Source of the DNA: Myxococcus stipitatus
GTDB lineage: Bacteria; Myxococcota; Myxococcia; Myxococcales; Myxococcaceae
Direction of reading: 5' to 3'
NCBI RefSeq assembly: GCF_038561935.1
Contig: NZ_CP102770.1
Span: 5,766,001 to 5,830,000, forward strand
DNA length: 64,000 nt
The notes beneath the pieces are model-generated. The model ran no database searches. It worked only from the letters and a program-made list of their open reading frames with translations, and was not told where the DNA came from. Positions 46,012-56,541 of the stretch are shown here, one piece after another; position 1 is the stretch's first letter, and each line of letters begins with the position of its first letter. Position numbers and translations under genes: made by a program.

Positions 46012-49000
46012 CTACCGGCGCGCCCGGCCCGGCACCGTGCTGGTGACGCCCAGGTACTCCTGGAGCGGCTTCACCTCGAGCTCCGTGCGCTTGAGCGCCT
46101 CCAGCGCGCCCACCGCCATCCGCGCCGCCTGCACCGTCGTGTAGTACGGCACCGAGTGCATCAGCGCCTCACGGCGGATGGAGAAGCTGTCGGCGATCTC
46201 CTGCTTGCCGAAGGTGGTGTTGATGACCAGCACGATCTCCCCATCGACAATCTTGTCGACGATGTTCGGCCGGCCCTCCTTCACCTTCTGCACCACCTGC
46301 GCCTCGATGCCCTTGGTCGCCAGGTACTTGTGCGTGCCCGCCGTGACGATGAGCGTGAAGCCCATCGCGCGCAGCCGCTTGGCCAGGTCCACCACCGCCG
46401 GCTTGTCGTCATCCTTCACCGAGATGAAGACCTTGCCGGACTTGGGCAGCTTCACGCCCGCCGCCAGCTGGCTCTTGGCGAAGGCCGACGCGTAGTCCTG
46501 CGCCAGGCCCATCACCTCGCCCGTGGACTTCATCTCGGGCCCGAGGATGACGTCCACGCCCGCGAAGCGCGCGAAGGGGAACACGCTCTCCTTCACCGCG
46601 ACGTGCCGCATCTCCGGCTCCTGCGTCGCGCCGAGCTCCTTCAGCGTCTTGCCCACCATGCACAGCGCGGCGATCTTCGCCATCGCCACACCCGTGGCCT
46701 TCGAGATGAACGGCACCGTGCGGCTGGCGCGAGGGTTCACCTCCAGGATGTAGATGACCTTGCCCTGGATGGCGAACTGCACGTTCATCAGGCCCACCAC
46801 GCCCAGCTCGCGCGCCAGGGCGATGGCCTGGTCCTTCATGCGCTCCACGAGGTCCGGCGACAGCGAGTGCGGGGGCAGCGTCGCGGCCGCGTCACCCGAG
46901 TGCACACCGGCCTCCTGGATGTGCTCCAGCACGCCGCCGATCATCACGTCGCCCGTCCGGTCCGCGACCAGGTCCAGGTCCACCTCGATGGCTTCCTTGA
47001 GGAAGCGGTCGATGAGCACCGGATGCTCCGGCGACGCGCTCACCGCCTCACGCATGTACCGCTCCAGGCTGGCCGCGTCGTACACCGTCTCCATCGCCCG
47101 GCCGCCCAGCACGTAGGACGGACGCACCATCACCGGGTAGCCGATGCGCTCGGCGACCTTGAAGGCCTCCGCGTGGCTGCGCGCGACTCCGTTCTCCGGC
47201 TGCTTCAGGCCCAGCTTCTCGATGAGCGTGCTGAACCGCTCGCGGTCCTCCGCCCGGTCGATGGCGTCCGGCGACGTGCCGAGGATCGGCAGGCCCGCCT
47301 TCTCCAGCGGCACCGAGATGCGCAGCGGCGTCTGCCCGCCGAACTGCACGATGGCGCCGATGGGCTTCTCCCGCTGCGCCACCTCCAGCACGTCCTCGAT
47401 GGAGAGCGGCTCGAAGTAGAGGCGGTCGGACGTGTCGTAGTCCGTGGACACCGTCTCCGGGTTGCAGTTGACCATCACCGTCTCGTACCCGGCCTCGCGC
47501 AGCGCGAAGGCCGCGTGGACGCACGCGTAGTCGAACTCGATGCCCTGGCCGATCCGGATGGGGCCGCTGCCCAGGATGAGGACCTTCTGGCGGTCCGTCG
47601 GGGGCGACTCGTCCTCCTCCTCGTAGGTCGAGTAGAGGTACGGCGTGAAGGCCTCGAACTCCGCCGCGCAGGTGTCCACGCGCTTGAACACGGGACGAAT
47701 CTTGCGCGAGTGCCGGTGCGCCCGGACCTCCTCCTCCGGGTAGCCCAGGAGCTTGCCCAGGTACTTGTCGGAGAAGCCGTGCGCCTTCGCCTGACGGAGC
47801 ACGTCGTCCGGGAGCTGGTCCAGCCGGCCGTACTCCTGGATGGACTGCGCCTCGCGCACCAGCATCTCGATGTAGCGCAGGAACCACGGGTCGATGGCGG
47901 ACAGCGCGTGCACGTCCTCCACCGTCATCCCCTCGCGGAACGCCTGGGCCACGAACCAGGGCCGCTCGGGACGGGGGACGCGGAGCGCCTCGCGCATCAC
48001 CTTCTCGCGCTCCTCCTTCTCCGTGGGCAGGTCCGGGGACTCCAGGCCCACGCGGCCCAGCTCCATGGAGCGCAGCGCCTTCATGTACGCCTCGGGGAAG
48101 GTGCGGCCAATGGCCATGACCTCGCCCACCGAGCGCATGCTCGTCGTCAGCGTCCGGTCCGCGTGCGGGAACTTCTCGAAGTTGAAGCGCGGCACCTTCA
48201 CCACCACGTAGTCCAGCGTCGGCTCGAACGAGGCCGGCGTGTCGCGGGTGATGTCGTTGCGCAGCTCGTCCAGCGTGTAGCCCAGGGCCAGCTTCGCGGC
48301 GATCTTCGCGATGGGGTAGCCCGTCGCCTTCGAGGCCAGCGCGCTGGAGCGGGACACGCGCGGGTTCATCTCGATGACGACCATGCGGCCGTCCTTCGGG
48401 TTGATGCCGAACTGGATGTTGGAGCCACCCGTGTCGACGCCAATCTCGCGGATGATGGCCAGCGAGGCCTGCCGCATCCGCTGGTACTCACGGTCGGTCA
48501 GCGTTTGCGCGGGCGCCACGGTGATGGAGTCACCCGTGTGGACACCCATGGGGTCCAGGTTCTCGATGGAGCAGACGATGATGACGTTGTCCGCCGTGTC
48601 GCGGACCACCTCCAGCTCGTACTCCTTCCAGCCCAGCACGCTCTCCTCGACGAGGATGGTGGACGTGGGGCTGGCCTTCAGGCCGGAGCGGCAGATGGCC
48701 TCGAACTCCTCGCGGTTGTAGGCGATGCCGCCGCCCGTGCCGCCCAGGGTGAACGAGGGGCGGATGATGGCCGGGAAGCCGATCTCGTCCACCAGCGCCA
48801 TGGCCTGGTCCAGCGTGTTCGCATAGCCGCTCTTGGGCAGCGTCACGCCGATCTTCTGCATGGCCGCCTTGAAGAGCTGGCGGTCCTCGGCCTTGTTGAT
48901 GGCCTCCAGCGACGCGCCGATGAGCCGCACCCCGTGCTTCTCCAGGATGCCCTGCTCCGCCAACGCCTTCGCCAGGTTCAGCGCCGTCTGGCCACCCATC

Positions 49001-49266
49001 GTCGGCAGCAGCGAGTCCGGCTTCTCCGCCGCGATGATGCGTTCGGCCGCATCCACCGTGATGGGTTCAATGTAGGTACGGAACGCGAACTCGGGGTCCG
49101 TCATCACGGTGGCGGGGTTGCTGTTGAGCAGCACCACCTCCACGCCTTCATCCCGGAGAGCCTTGATGGCTTGAGTACCGGAGTAGTCGAACTCGACGGC
49201 CTGCCCGATGACAATCGGGCCCGAGCCAATCACCAGAACCTTGCGGATATCGGTACGCTTGGGCAT
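46012..49266 (-). CDS. carB: Carbamoyl-phosphate synthase large subunit
   Basis: ATP-grasp enzyme making carbamoyl phosphate for pyrimidine and arginine synthesis from bicarbonate and ammonia supplied by CarA. It is 1084 aa. The two homologous halves start with [20 protein letters not shown] and [20 protein letters not shown], each with its own ATP-grasp domain ([21 protein letters not shown] and [20 protein letters not shown]), and an MGS-like allosteric domain follows near the end ([20 protein letters not shown]). ATG at 49266 is the family start. No carA is adjacent. Confidence 0.97.
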   Translation of the reverse strand: MPKRTDIRKVLVIGSGPIVIGQAVEFDYSGTQAIKALRDEGVEVVLLNSNPATVMTDPEFAFRTYIEPITVDAAERIIAAEKPDSLLPTMGGQTALNLAKALAEQGILEKHGVRLIGASLEAINKAEDRQLFKAAMQKIGVTLPKSGYANTLDQAMALVDEIGFPAIIRPSFTLGGTGGGIAYNREEFEAICRSGLKASPTSTILVEESVLGWKEYELEVVRDTADNVIIVCSIENLDPMGVHTGDSITVAPAQTLTDREYQRMRQASLAIIREIGVDTGGSNIQFGINPKDGRMVVIEMNPRVSRSSALASKATGYPIAKIAAKLALGYTLDELRNDITRDTPASFEPTLDYVVVKVPRFNFEKFPHADRTLTTSMRSVGEVMAIGRTFPEAYMKALRSMELGRVGLESPDLPTEKEEREKVMREALRVPRPERPWFVAQAFREGMTVEDVHALSAIDPWFLRYIEMLVREAQSIQEYGRLDQLPDDVLRQAKAHGFSDKYLGKLLGYPEEEVRAHRHSRKIRPVFKRVDTCAAEFEAFTPYLYSTYEEEDESPPTDRQKVLILGSGPIRIGQGIEFDYACVHAAFALREAGYETVMVNCNPETVSTDYDTSDRLYFEPLSIEDVLEVAQREKPIGAIVQFGGQTPLRISVPLEKAGLPILGTSPDAIDRAEDRERFSTLIEKLGLKQPENGVARSHAEAFKVAERIGYPVMVRPSYVLGGRAMETVYDAASLERYMREAVSASPEHPVLIDRFLKEAIEVDLDLVADRTGDVMIGGVLEHIQEAGVHSGDAAATLPPHSLSPDLVERMKDQAIALARELGVVGLMNVQFAIQGKVIYILEVNPRASRTVPFISKATGVAMAKIAALCMVGKTLKELGATQEPEMRHVAVKESVFPFARFAGVDVILGPEMKSTGEVMGLAQDYASAFAKSQLAAGVKLPKSGKVFISVKDDDKPAVVDLAKRLRAMGFTLIVTAGTHKYLATKGIEAQVVQKVKEGRPNIVDKIVDGEIVLVINTTFGKQEIADSFSIRREALMHSVPYYTTVQAARMAVGALEALKRTELEVKPLQEYLGVTSTVPGRARR

Positions 49267-49465
49267 CGGGGCGCCCCCATACCAACCTCTGACTCCGCAT
49301 GCACGGATGTTGTGTGGCTCATGCCTCCCGGGCGTCAGGACGCCTGGACGCCCCACCGCCCCCAGAGCGGGTGGCGAGAACATTCGGACATGAAGGCGAG
49401 GGGCGGACAGGTGGGCACCCCACGCCCCCCGGCTCTGCTACGCTCCGCCCCTTCTCGGAGGTCGC

Positions 49466-50278
49466 ATGCGTCGCTGTTCCCTGGCCCTCATCCTCTCCTT
49501 GTCCGCGAACGCCTTCGCCCAGGCGCCCGCGACGCCCGAGCCCGCCGCCGCCGAGCCCCCTCCCGCCGAACAGCCGGCCCCCGCTCCGGCCGCCGCCCCC
49601 AAGGCCGAGGAGCCCGCCGCCCCCCAGGTGGCTGAAGAGAAGCCGGCCGCGCCGCCTCCCGCCGCTCCGGAGCCGAAGCCGCGCCCGACCCGGAAGAAGC
49701 CCACCGCCGAGGCCGCCGCCCCCGCGCCCGCCATACCCGGCGCCGAGGCCCGACCCGAGACAGCCGCCGCTCCGCCTCCGACGCCCGCGCCCAAGCCCGC
49801 GACGGCCGCGGCCCCGCCTCCCGCCGCGCCGGCCCCGGTCATCCACCGGCCGGAGCTGCCGCCGGAGCCGGAGATGCCCGTGCTCACTCCCGAGGAGATC
49901 CGGCTCGCCGACATCAAGACGAGCGCGCGCTTCCTCTTCCAGGCGCTGCTGACGGGGGACGTGCGCAGCACCGCCAACGAGCTGTTCTACCCCTTCCAGC
50001 TCGAGGAGAAGCGCTTCGCCACGCCCGAGGAGCTGGTGGCCTCGTGGGTGAAGCAGCTCCGGCTCAAGCGCACGGACCTGGTCACGCTCTACGACGTGGA
50101 GGTCCTGTCGCTCGAGGCGATGGAGAAGAAGTACGGCAAGCCCCCGGCCCGGCTCGGCCTGGACCTGCGCAACATGAAGGACATCTGGGTCGCCGTGGGC
50201 AACCTCTCGGGCCGCGCGGGCGTCTTCCTCTACAAGCCCTACGCCAACGAGTACCGCGCCTTCGCCTACACCGACTGA
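49466..50278 (+). CDS. Exported Ala/Pro-rich protein with a conserved C-terminal domain
   Basis: A 270-residue secreted protein. Signal peptide: RCSLALILSLSANAFAQ. Residues 20-140 are an Ala/Pro/Glu/Lys low-complexity linker of cell-wall-spanning type. The last 125 residues form a compact domain (LTPEEIRLADIKTSARFLFQ ... LYKPYANEYRAFAYTD). No family is recognised. ATG at 49466 has GGAGG seven bases upstream. It is divergent from carB. Confidence 0.7.
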   Translation: MRRCSLALILSLSANAFAQAPATPEPAAAEPPPAEQPAPAPAAAPKAEEPAAPQVAEEKPAAPPPAAPEPKPRPTRKKPTAEAAAPAPAIPGAEARPETAAAPPPTPAPKPATAAAPPPAAPAPVIHRPELPPEPEMPVLTPEEIRLADIKTSARFLFQALLTGDVRSTANELFYPFQLEEKRFATPEELVASWVKQLRLKRTDLVTLYDVEVLSLEAMEKKYGKPPARLGLDLRNMKDIWVAVGNLSGRAGVFLYKPYANEYRAFAYTD

Positions 50279-50286
50279 GCCGCGCG

Positions 50287-50316
50287 GCCGGCGCCCTCTT
50301 CGCGAGCGGCGCCGGC
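50287..50316. terminator. Bidirectional hairpin between the convergent exported-protein and aminotransferase genes
   Basis: GCCGGCGCC (50287-50295) pairs with GGCGCCGGC (50308-50316) over nine bases, with a 12-nt loop that can itself pair briefly. It fills the 54-bp gap between the two stop codons. Confidence 0.65.
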
Positions 50317-50332
50317 GGGGCTCGGGCGTCGC

Positions 50333-51523
50333 TCAGCGCAGCGCCTGCACCATCTCACCCAGGCGCGTGAGGCCCTTGGCGAGCACCTCGCGCGAGGTCG
50401 CGAAGCTCATGCGGATGTAGCCCTCCGCGCCGAACGGGTCTCCCGGCACGGCGGCGACGCGGAAGTCGTCCAGCAGGATTTCGGAGAGCTGCATGGAGCC
50501 GGTGATGGCCTTGCCCTTGTAGGGGCGGCCATAGAGGCCCCGCACATCCGCCAGCGCGTAGAAGGCGCCTTCGGGCATCCGGCAGCGCACCCCATCCAGC
50601 GCGTTGAGCCCGCCGACGAAGAAGTCGCGGCGCGCGTGGTACTCGGCCGCCATGGCGGCGATGGTGTCAGGGGGGCCCTGGAGCGCCGCCAGCGCCGCCT
50701 TCTGGCCGATGGACGACGCGTTGGACGTGGACTGGTCCTGCACCAGCTGCATCGCGGCGATGACGGGCCGGGGACCGGCCGCGTAGCCCATGCGCCAGCC
50801 CGTCATGGAGTACGCCTTGCTCATGCCGTTGACGACCACGATGCGCGGCACCAGGTCCGGCGCCACGTCGCTGAGGCCCAGCCGCTCCCCCGTGTAGACG
50901 AGCTTCTCGTAGATGTCGTCCGAGATGATGAGGCAGTCGTGGTCCCTGACGGCCGCGGCGATGCCCTCCAGCGCCGCGCGCGAGTACACCGCGCCCGTCG
51001 GGTTGCCCGGGCTGTTGATGATGATGGCGCGCGTGCGCGGGGTGAGCGCCCGGCGGATGGCGTCCGGGTCCGGCGCGAAGCCGTCCTCCTCGCGCGTGGC
51101 GACGATGACGGGCGTGGCGCCGGCCAGCCGCACCATGTCCGGATAGCTGACCCAGTAGGGCGAGAAGATGAGGACCTCGTCGCCCTCGTCCAGCACCGCC
51201 TGGCAGAAGTTGTAGATGGCCTGCTTGCCGCCCGCGGTGACGAGCACCTGCTCCGGCGTGAAGCGCAGGCCGTTGTCGCGCTCCAGCTTGCGGCAGATGG
51301 CCTCGCGCAGCTCGGGGATGCCCGGGGTGGCGGTGTACTTGGTGAAGCCCGCCTTGATGGCGTCCACCGCGGCCTGCTTCACGTAGTCCGGCGTGTCGAA
51401 GTCCGGCTCACCCGCCGCCAGGACGACGACATCCACGCCTTGTGCCGCGAGAGCCTTCGCGCGGGAGTTGAGGGCAAGCGTCGGAGACGGCTTGATGGCT
51501 TGGAGCCGGCGGGCGAGTTTCAT
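50333..51523 (-). CDS. Aspartate-type (class I) aminotransferase
   Basis: PLP enzyme of 396 aa in the aspartate aminotransferase Ib subgroup. LAAGEPDFDTPD and LREAICRKLERDNGL are near the N-terminus, SPGNPTGAVYS in the middle, and the PLP lysine is in NGMSKAYSMTGWRMGY. R in the C-terminal YIRMSFATS binds substrate carboxylate. Members include bifunctional aspartate/prephenate aminotransferases; which applies is not decidable. It is last of an aldolase-rsmD-coaD-aminotransferase operon, 50 bp after coaD. Confidence 0.92.
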   Translation of the reverse strand: MKLARRLQAIKPSPTLALNSRAKALAAQGVDVVVLAAGEPDFDTPDYVKQAAVDAIKAGFTKYTATPGIPELREAICRKLERDNGLRFTPEQVLVTAGGKQAIYNFCQAVLDEGDEVLIFSPYWVSYPDMVRLAGATPVIVATREEDGFAPDPDAIRRALTPRTRAIIINSPGNPTGAVYSRAALEGIAAAVRDHDCLIISDDIYEKLVYTGERLGLSDVAPDLVPRIVVVNGMSKAYSMTGWRMGYAAGPRPVIAAMQLVQDQSTSNASSIGQKAALAALQGPPDTIAAMAAEYHARRDFFVGGLNALDGVRCRMPEGAFYALADVRGLYGRPYKGKAITGSMQLSEILLDDFRVAAVPGDPFGAEGYIRMSFATSREVLAKGLTRLGEMVQALR

Positions 51524-51573
51524 GCCCGATTGCCTAGCGCGCCCGCGCGAGTCCGACAAGTGCCGCGAGGCCG

Positions 51574-52056
51574 CTACGTCTTCCGCGCGAACTTCGCCTT
51601 GAGGCCCTCGTGGACATTCGGGGGCACCAGTCCCGTGACGTCACCGCCGAACGAGGCGACCTCCCGGACGAGCTGGGAGGAGATGTAGAAGTAGTCCTCC
51701 CCCGTCATCATGAAGACGGTCTCCACCGTGGGCGCCAGCTTGCGGTTCATGTTCGCGAGCTGGAACTCGTATTCGAAGTCCGACACGGCGCGCAGGCCGC
51801 GGACGATGACGCTGCCGCCCCTGCGCCGCACGTAGTCCACCAGCAGGCCGTGGAAGGCATCCACCTCCACCCGAGGGTCCTGCACCGCCTCGCGGATGAG
51901 GTCGCGGCGCTCGTCCTCGGTGAAGAGCGGGGTCTTCTTCGGGTTCACCGCGATGGCGACAATGACCTTGTCGAACATCTTCAGGCTGCGCTGGATGAGG
52001 CTCAGGTGCCCGTTGGTGAGCGGATCGAACGAACCTGGGTAGATGGCGACCGGCAT
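51574..52056 (-). CDS. coaD: Phosphopantetheine adenylyltransferase
   Basis: Adds AMP to 4'-phosphopantetheine in the penultimate step of coenzyme A synthesis. It is 160 aa. [13 protein letters not shown] (6-18) holds the T/HxGH nucleotide-binding motif, and [17 protein letters not shown] and [19 protein letters not shown] are the family segments. It follows rsmD by 44 bp, a gene order seen in many bacteria. Confidence 0.96.
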   Translation of the reverse strand: MPVAIYPGSFDPLTNGHLSLIQRSLKMFDKVIVAIAVNPKKTPLFTEDERRDLIREAVQDPRVEVDAFHGLLVDYVRRRGGSVIVRGLRAVSDFEYEFQLANMNRKLAPTVETVFMMTGEDYFYISSQLVREVASFGGDVTGLVPPNVHEGLKAKFARKT

Positions 52057-52100
52057 GTGCAGGGAGTCTCGGACGCGCCTGGATGCCGGTCAAGCAATGG

Positions 52101-52658
52101 TCATGGCGCCCGGTAGAAGCTCACCAGGGTGTCGCCGAACCTCCGCTGGTCCTCCCGGGTCAATCCCGCATGGGCCTCCGGGGCGGGCTCGCGCTTGTCG
52201 TGCTCCACCACGAGCATCCCGCCGGGTGACAGGAGCCCCGCCGCCGTCACGCCCTCCAGCACCGTCTCCACCACCCGCGCGGCGTAGGGCGGGTCGGCGA
52301 AGATGAGCTCGAAGCGCGCGCCCCGGCGCTTCAGGGTCTCCAGGGCTCGCACGGCGGGCTGCGCGAGCAGTTCCACCTGCGCGGAGAACCCCAGGGCGTC
52401 GGTGTTCTGCCGGCACAGGGCCTGGGCCTCGCGGTCCTGGTCCACCAGCACCACCCCGCCCGCGCCCCGGGACAGGGCCTCCAGCCCCAGGGCCCCGGTG
52501 CCCGCGTAGAGGTCCAGGACCTGCTGGCCATCGAGCATCTGGCCCAGCACGTTGAAGAGGGTCTCCCGCACGCGGTCCGCGGTGGGGCGGATGTGCCGCG
52601 ACGTGGGCTTGGGGCCAGCCAACGCCCTGCCCTTGGCGGAGCCTGAGACGATTCGCAT
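52101..52658 (-). CDS. rsmD: 16S rRNA (guanine966-N2)-methyltransferase
   Basis: SAM-dependent methylase of 16S rRNA G966, 185 aa. RIVSGSAKGRALAGP and RPTADRVRETLFNVLG are the N-terminal signature, VLDLYAGTGALGLEALSRGA is SAM motif I, and FADPPYA carries the catalytic DPPY motif. ATG at 52658 matches the family start; a longer frame upstream reads antisense-type sequence over the aldolase-like gene. Confidence 0.95.
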   Translation of the reverse strand: MRIVSGSAKGRALAGPKPTSRHIRPTADRVRETLFNVLGQMLDGQQVLDLYAGTGALGLEALSRGAGGVVLVDQDREAQALCRQNTDALGFSAQVELLAQPAVRALETLKRRGARFELIFADPPYAARVVETVLEGVTAAGLLSPGGMLVVEHDKREPAPEAHAGLTREDQRRFGDTLVSFYRAP

Positions 52659-52684
52659 GCGGCCCCTTCTACACCGCGCGGCGG

Positions 52685-53722
52685 CTACTCGCCCCGGTTC
52701 TCCGCGAGGAAGCGCATGGCGGCATGGCCCGTCCCGCCGGCCCCCAGCGCGGCGAACACCTCCGTGGCCTCCGCGAAGGACAGCGCCTCCAGGCGCTCCC
52801 GAGCCCCGGCGTCCAGGGGCGGCAGGCTGTCCTCGAGCACGCTGACCAGCTCTCCGGCGGGCATCCCCGCCGCCGCGGCCTTCTCCTCCACCCCGGCGCG
52901 GACGTCCGGAGCCCAGGCCCCCAGCGCCAGCCGCTCGAAGGGCCCCACGCAGTCCACCTTCCGGGCACCAGCCGCCACGTACGTGGGCAGCATCCGGGGG
53001 AAGCCCTCGCGCACGTCCCCCACGCTGACGGCCGCGCCGTAGTCCCGCGCCAGGTCCACCAGCGAGCGCAGCGTGCCCACGTCCGGCTCGGCGCCGCCCA
53101 GGTCCCGCTCCGAGACACGCACGAAGCACACCGGCACCTTCCACTGGCTCAGCCCCTCCAGCAGCGTGCGGTACGCGTCCAGGAGGCCCCCCTGCGAGGG
53201 CGCGGGCGCGCTGACCTCCAGGGACAGCTCGCGCTCCGTCACCGGCCCCGCCAGCGCCTGGAGGGCCTCCACAGCCGCGTAGGAGTCCAGCCGGCTCAGG
53301 TCCAGCGACACCAGCGTGAAGCCCGCGTCCACCATCCGGTAGAGTCCCTCGCGCAGCGAGCCGAGCGACGCCTCGTCCGGCTTCGCCACGCGCACGGGCC
53401 CCGCCTGGAGGAACACGGGCCGGGCGTGCTCGGCCTCCACCGCGGCCTCGTGCACCGCGGCGACGAAGCGCTCCGCCGCGCCCCGGTCCGCCGTGGGGTG
53501 CGCGCAGGCGAGCCCCAGCACCGCGTCCTCCGAGCGCGCCGCGCGCAAGAGTCCCGGCAGCGCGCCTCGGGCCTGCACCGGGAGACACGGCAGCGCCGCC
53601 GGGGTGCGCTCCAGCGCGCGCAGCAGCTCGCGAGGGTTGAGCAGCGGCACGCGAGAGCCTGGGCCCACCCGGGCCACCGTGTTGCCCGGCCGCAATGACA
53701 GCACCTTGTCGAGCACGCTCAT
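52685..53722 (-). CDS. TIM-barrel protein, class II aldolase-like
   Basis: A 345-residue soluble protein starting SVLDKVLSLRPGNTVARVGPG. The alternation (LGLACAHPTADRGAAERFVA, RPVFLQAGPVRVAKPDEASL, DAGFTLVSLDLSRLDSYAA, ELSLEVSAPAP, PVCFVRVSERD) suggests a TIM barrel resembling GatZ/class II fructose-bisphosphate aldolase-like proteins. The zinc-ligand His residues of true class II aldolases are not obvious, so an aldolase reaction is uncertain. It is first of the rsmD-coaD operon, 26 bp upstream of rsmD. Confidence 0.55.
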   Translation of the reverse strand: MSVLDKVLSLRPGNTVARVGPGSRVPLLNPRELLRALERTPAALPCLPVQARGALPGLLRAARSEDAVLGLACAHPTADRGAAERFVAAVHEAAVEAEHARPVFLQAGPVRVAKPDEASLGSLREGLYRMVDAGFTLVSLDLSRLDSYAAVEALQALAGPVTERELSLEVSAPAPSQGGLLDAYRTLLEGLSQWKVPVCFVRVSERDLGGAEPDVGTLRSLVDLARDYGAAVSVGDVREGFPRMLPTYVAAGARKVDCVGPFERLALGAWAPDVRAGVEEKAAAAGMPAGELVSVLEDSLPPLDAGARERLEALSFAEATEVFAALGAGGTGHAAMRFLAENRGE

Positions 53723-53833
53723 GGGCCGCGGAGAATCGTCCGCGCGCACCGCCGAGCGCAAGGCGAAGGTTGCAAGAGCGTCCGTTGCGCTACGCGCGGC
53801 CCACCCACGAGGGCAGGTCCGCCGAGGGGCGAC

Positions 53834-54850
53834 TCAGTGGACCTCACCCAGGTGCGCGTACGTCTCGCTCTCGATCTGGATGGTGGTGTGGTCGATGCCG
53901 AAGCGGTCGTAGAGGTCGTGCTTCACCGCCGAGAGAATCTCGTCGTTGTTGCAGACCATGGGGTCCAGGACGACCAGGTGCGCGGAGAGCGCGTAGACCC
54001 CGCTGGAGATGGTCCACACGTGCAGGTCGTGCACCGCCGTCACACCGGGCACGCGCAGGAGCAGCTCCTTCACCTGCGGCATGTCCACGTGCGCCGGCAC
54101 CGCCTCCATCAGCACGTCCACCGCGTCGCGCACCAGCCGCAGCGCGCCCACCACGATGACCACCGAGATGACGAGCGAGATGAGCGGGTCCACCACGTAC
54201 CAGCCCGTCAGCGCCATGATGCCCGCGCCCACCAGCACGCCCACCGAGGACAGCGTGTCGCCCAGCACGTGGAGGAAGGCGCCCCGGACGTTCATCGAGT
54301 GGGTGTTGTGCAGGAAGCCCAGCGCGCCCAGGTTGGCCAGCAGGCCCACCGCCGCCACCACCGCCATGGGCTTGACGTCCACCGCCGTGGGCGCGTGGAA
54401 GCGCTCCCAGGCCTCGAAGAGGATGAAGCCGGTGATGCCCAGGAGCAGCACGCCGTTGAGCAGCGCGCTGAGGATCTCCATCCGGTAGTAGCCGTACGTC
54501 TTCTTCACATCCGCCGGCTTGCCCGCGAACCACAGCGCCACCAGGCTCAGCCCCAGGGCGGACACATCCGTCAGCATGTGGCCGGCGTCCGACATCAGCG
54601 CCAGCGAGTGTGTCAACCAGCCGCCCACCGCCTCCGCCAGCGCGATGGTCGCCGTCAGGACCAGCGCGAAGATCAGCCGGCGGCGGTCCTTGCGTCGCTC
54701 CTCCGCCAACCCACCCTTCCGGGGGCCGTGCCCATGCCCATGATGGTGCCCATGTCCGTGGTGGTGATGGTGCCCATGGCCATGGTCATGCCCGTGGTCG
54801 TGGTCATGCCCATGTCCCGCTCCGCCGCGCGTGTGAGAGAAGGTAGTCAC
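53834..54850 (-). CDS. Cation diffusion facilitator metal exporter with a His-rich N-terminus
   Basis: A 338-residue proton/metal antiporter of the CDF (ZitB/CzcD) family, probably exporting Zn, Co or Cd. The first 45 residues contain about 20 His in HGHDHDHGHDHGH-type runs, a metal-sensing or buffering tail. Six TM helices follow with the site HxxxD twice (SDAGHMLTD about 85-93, HVLGDTLSS about 190), then a cytoplasmic domain (MLxAVPAHVDMPQVKELL, VHDLHVWTIS). The start is GTG at 54850 without a clear Shine-Dalgarno, so the exact start is uncertain. It is divergent from a sigma-54 activator. Confidence 0.93.
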   Translation of the reverse strand: MTTFSHTRGGAGHGHDHDHGHDHGHGHHHHHGHGHHHGHGHGPRKGGLAEERRKDRRRLIFALVLTATIALAEAVGGWLTHSLALMSDAGHMLTDVSALGLSLVALWFAGKPADVKKTYGYYRMEILSALLNGVLLLGITGFILFEAWERFHAPTAVDVKPMAVVAAVGLLANLGALGFLHNTHSMNVRGAFLHVLGDTLSSVGVLVGAGIMALTGWYVVDPLISLVISVVIVVGALRLVRDAVDVLMEAVPAHVDMPQVKELLLRVPGVTAVHDLHVWTISSGVYALSAHLVVLDPMVCNNDEILSAVKHDLYDRFGIDHTTIQIESETYAHLGEVH

Positions 54851-54957
54851 GGGAGAGAGAAGTGAGGATACAGCCCGGTCATGAGGTAAGAGGGTCGAGA
54901 AACGCGATTCCGACGGCCCGGTCCCTCCCCGGTGCGCGGGGCCGGACGGAGGTAGGG

Positions 54958-56541
54958 ATGGACTTCGAGAAGCACCAGAGCCTGCACACCATCATCATGC
55001 TGAGAGATGTCATCCGCAAGTGGTGGCAGATGGAGCTCTCGTTCGCGGACCGCCACGGTGTGGTGCACGACTGGCAGCGCGGGGACATCACGCCGCCGCC
55101 CAACCCGTTCTGCCGGATCTCGCTCGACTCCCGCGAGGGACTGCGCCGCTGTAGCCAATCCGTCCGGGTGCTGCACGAGAAGTTCCGCGGCAACAAGAAG
55201 CTGCGCCGCGCCCTCTTCCACGACTGTCACCTCAACTTCAGCATCGTGGGCGCGCCGCTGTATGTGGACAACGAGTACGCGGGCTGTCTCTTCGTGGAGG
55301 GCTTCGCCAGGCAGTCGCTCCAGCCGCGCGACGTGGACGTGCTGCACTCGCGGCTGCTCCAGTTCGCCCCTCCGCTGATCGACTTCGAGCGCGCCGAGGA
55401 GCGCGTGCCGGTGCTGGATGGCGCGGAGCTGGCGAAGCTGTCCGACCTCCTGGAGTACGCGGCGCAGGAGATGGTCAACCACGAGGTGGAGCTGGCCCGA
55501 CGCGAGGACCAGCAGCCGCCGCCCTCCGCCGACGTGCTGGAGCGCTACCGGTTCGAGAAGATCATCGGCCGCTCGGGCCCGATGATGGAGGTCTTCCGGT
55601 TGATGGAGAAGGTGGCCAACTCCGACTCCACCGTCCTCATCAACGGCGAGTCGGGCACCGGCAAGGAGCTGGTCGCGCGCGCCATCCACCACAACGGGCC
55701 GCGCACGGACCAGCCCTTCGTCGTGCAGAACTGCTCCGCCTTCAACGACAACCTGCTGGAGAGCGCCCTCTTCGGCCACACCCGAGGCGCGTTCACCGGC
55801 GCGCTGCGCGACAAGAAGGGCCTGTTCGAGGTGGCCGACGGCGGCACCTTCTTCCTGGACGAGGTGGGCGACATGTCCCCGGCGCTCCAGGTGAAGCTGC
55901 TGCGCGTGCTCCAGGAAGGCACCTTCCTGCCCGTGGGCGGCACGCAGCACAAGGAGGTCAACGTCCGCGTCGTCGCCGCCACGCACAAGGACCTGGGGGA
56001 GCTCGTCAAGCGCGGCGAGTTCCGCGAGGACCTCTACTACCGCATCAACGTCATCCGCCTCCAGCTGCCGCCCCTGCGCGAGCGACGCGACGACCTGCCC
56101 GTCCTCATCGACCACTTCCTGCGCAAGCACCACCGCGAGGGCCAGCGCACCCGGGGCCTGTCGCCGGAGGCCCTGTCCATCCTGGGCGCCTACGCGTGGC
56201 CGGGGAACATCCGCGAGCTGGAGAATGAAATCGAGCGGCTGCTCGTGCTCGGCGGAGACCTGGAGATGCTGCCCGCGGAGCTGCTCTCCAGCCGCATCCG
56301 CGACGCCGTGGTGCCCGGTGGAGGACCCTTCATCCCCCCGCGCGCGCATGGGCGGCTGCATGAGGCGGTGGAGGCCCTGGAGCGGGAGATGATCCACCAG
56401 GGACTCCTGCGCACGCGCAACAACAAGAGCCGGCTGGCGCGGGAGCTGGGCATCAGCCGCTCCAACCTCATCCTCAAGATTTCGCGCTACGGCCTGGACC
56501 GGGGCCTGCCCGACAGCGACGAGCCGGAGGTGGAAGCATGA
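54958..56541 (+). CDS. Sigma-54-dependent activator with a PocR-like sensor
   Basis: A 527-residue enhancer-binding protein. Residues 20-150 form a Cys-containing sensor (C52, C65, C90, C110, in FCRISLDSREGLRRC and FHDCHLNFSIVGAPLYVDN) of the PocR type, which binds small molecules. The AAA+ domain (about 205-435) has Walker A GESGTGKE (230-237), GAFTGA (277-282, sigma-54 contact) and FLDEVGDM. The C-terminal Fis-type helix-turn-helix (NKSRLARELGISRSNLILKI) binds enhancers. ATG at 54958 has GGAGG five bases upstream. It overlaps the hydrolase gene by four bases (ATGA), so the two are probably coordinated. Confidence 0.9.
   Translation: MDFEKHQSLHTIIMLRDVIRKWWQMELSFADRHGVVHDWQRGDITPPPNPFCRISLDSREGLRRCSQSVRVLHEKFRGNKKLRRALFHDCHLNFSIVGAPLYVDNEYAGCLFVEGFARQSLQPRDVDVLHSRLLQFAPPLIDFERAEERVPVLDGAELAKLSDLLEYAAQEMVNHEVELARREDQQPPPSADVLERYRFEKIIGRSGPMMEVFRLMEKVANSDSTVLINGESGTGKELVARAIHHNGPRTDQPFVVQNCSAFNDNLLESALFGHTRGAFTGALRDKKGLFEVADGGTFFLDEVGDMSPALQVKLLRVLQEGTFLPVGGTQHKEVNVRVVAATHKDLGELVKRGEFREDLYYRINVIRLQLPPLRERRDDLPVLIDHFLRKHHREGQRTRGLSPEALSILGAYAWPGNIRELENEIERLLVLGGDLEMLPAELLSSRIRDAVVPGGGPFIPPRAHGRLHEAVEALEREMIHQGLLRTRNNKSRLARELGISRSNLILKISRYGLDRGLPDSDEPEVEA

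Noticed and set aside
46156..49635. A 1159-codon plus-strand frame opposite carB
   Set aside because: CarB signatures cover the whole minus-strand gene; this is an antisense shadow rich in Arg, His and Leu.
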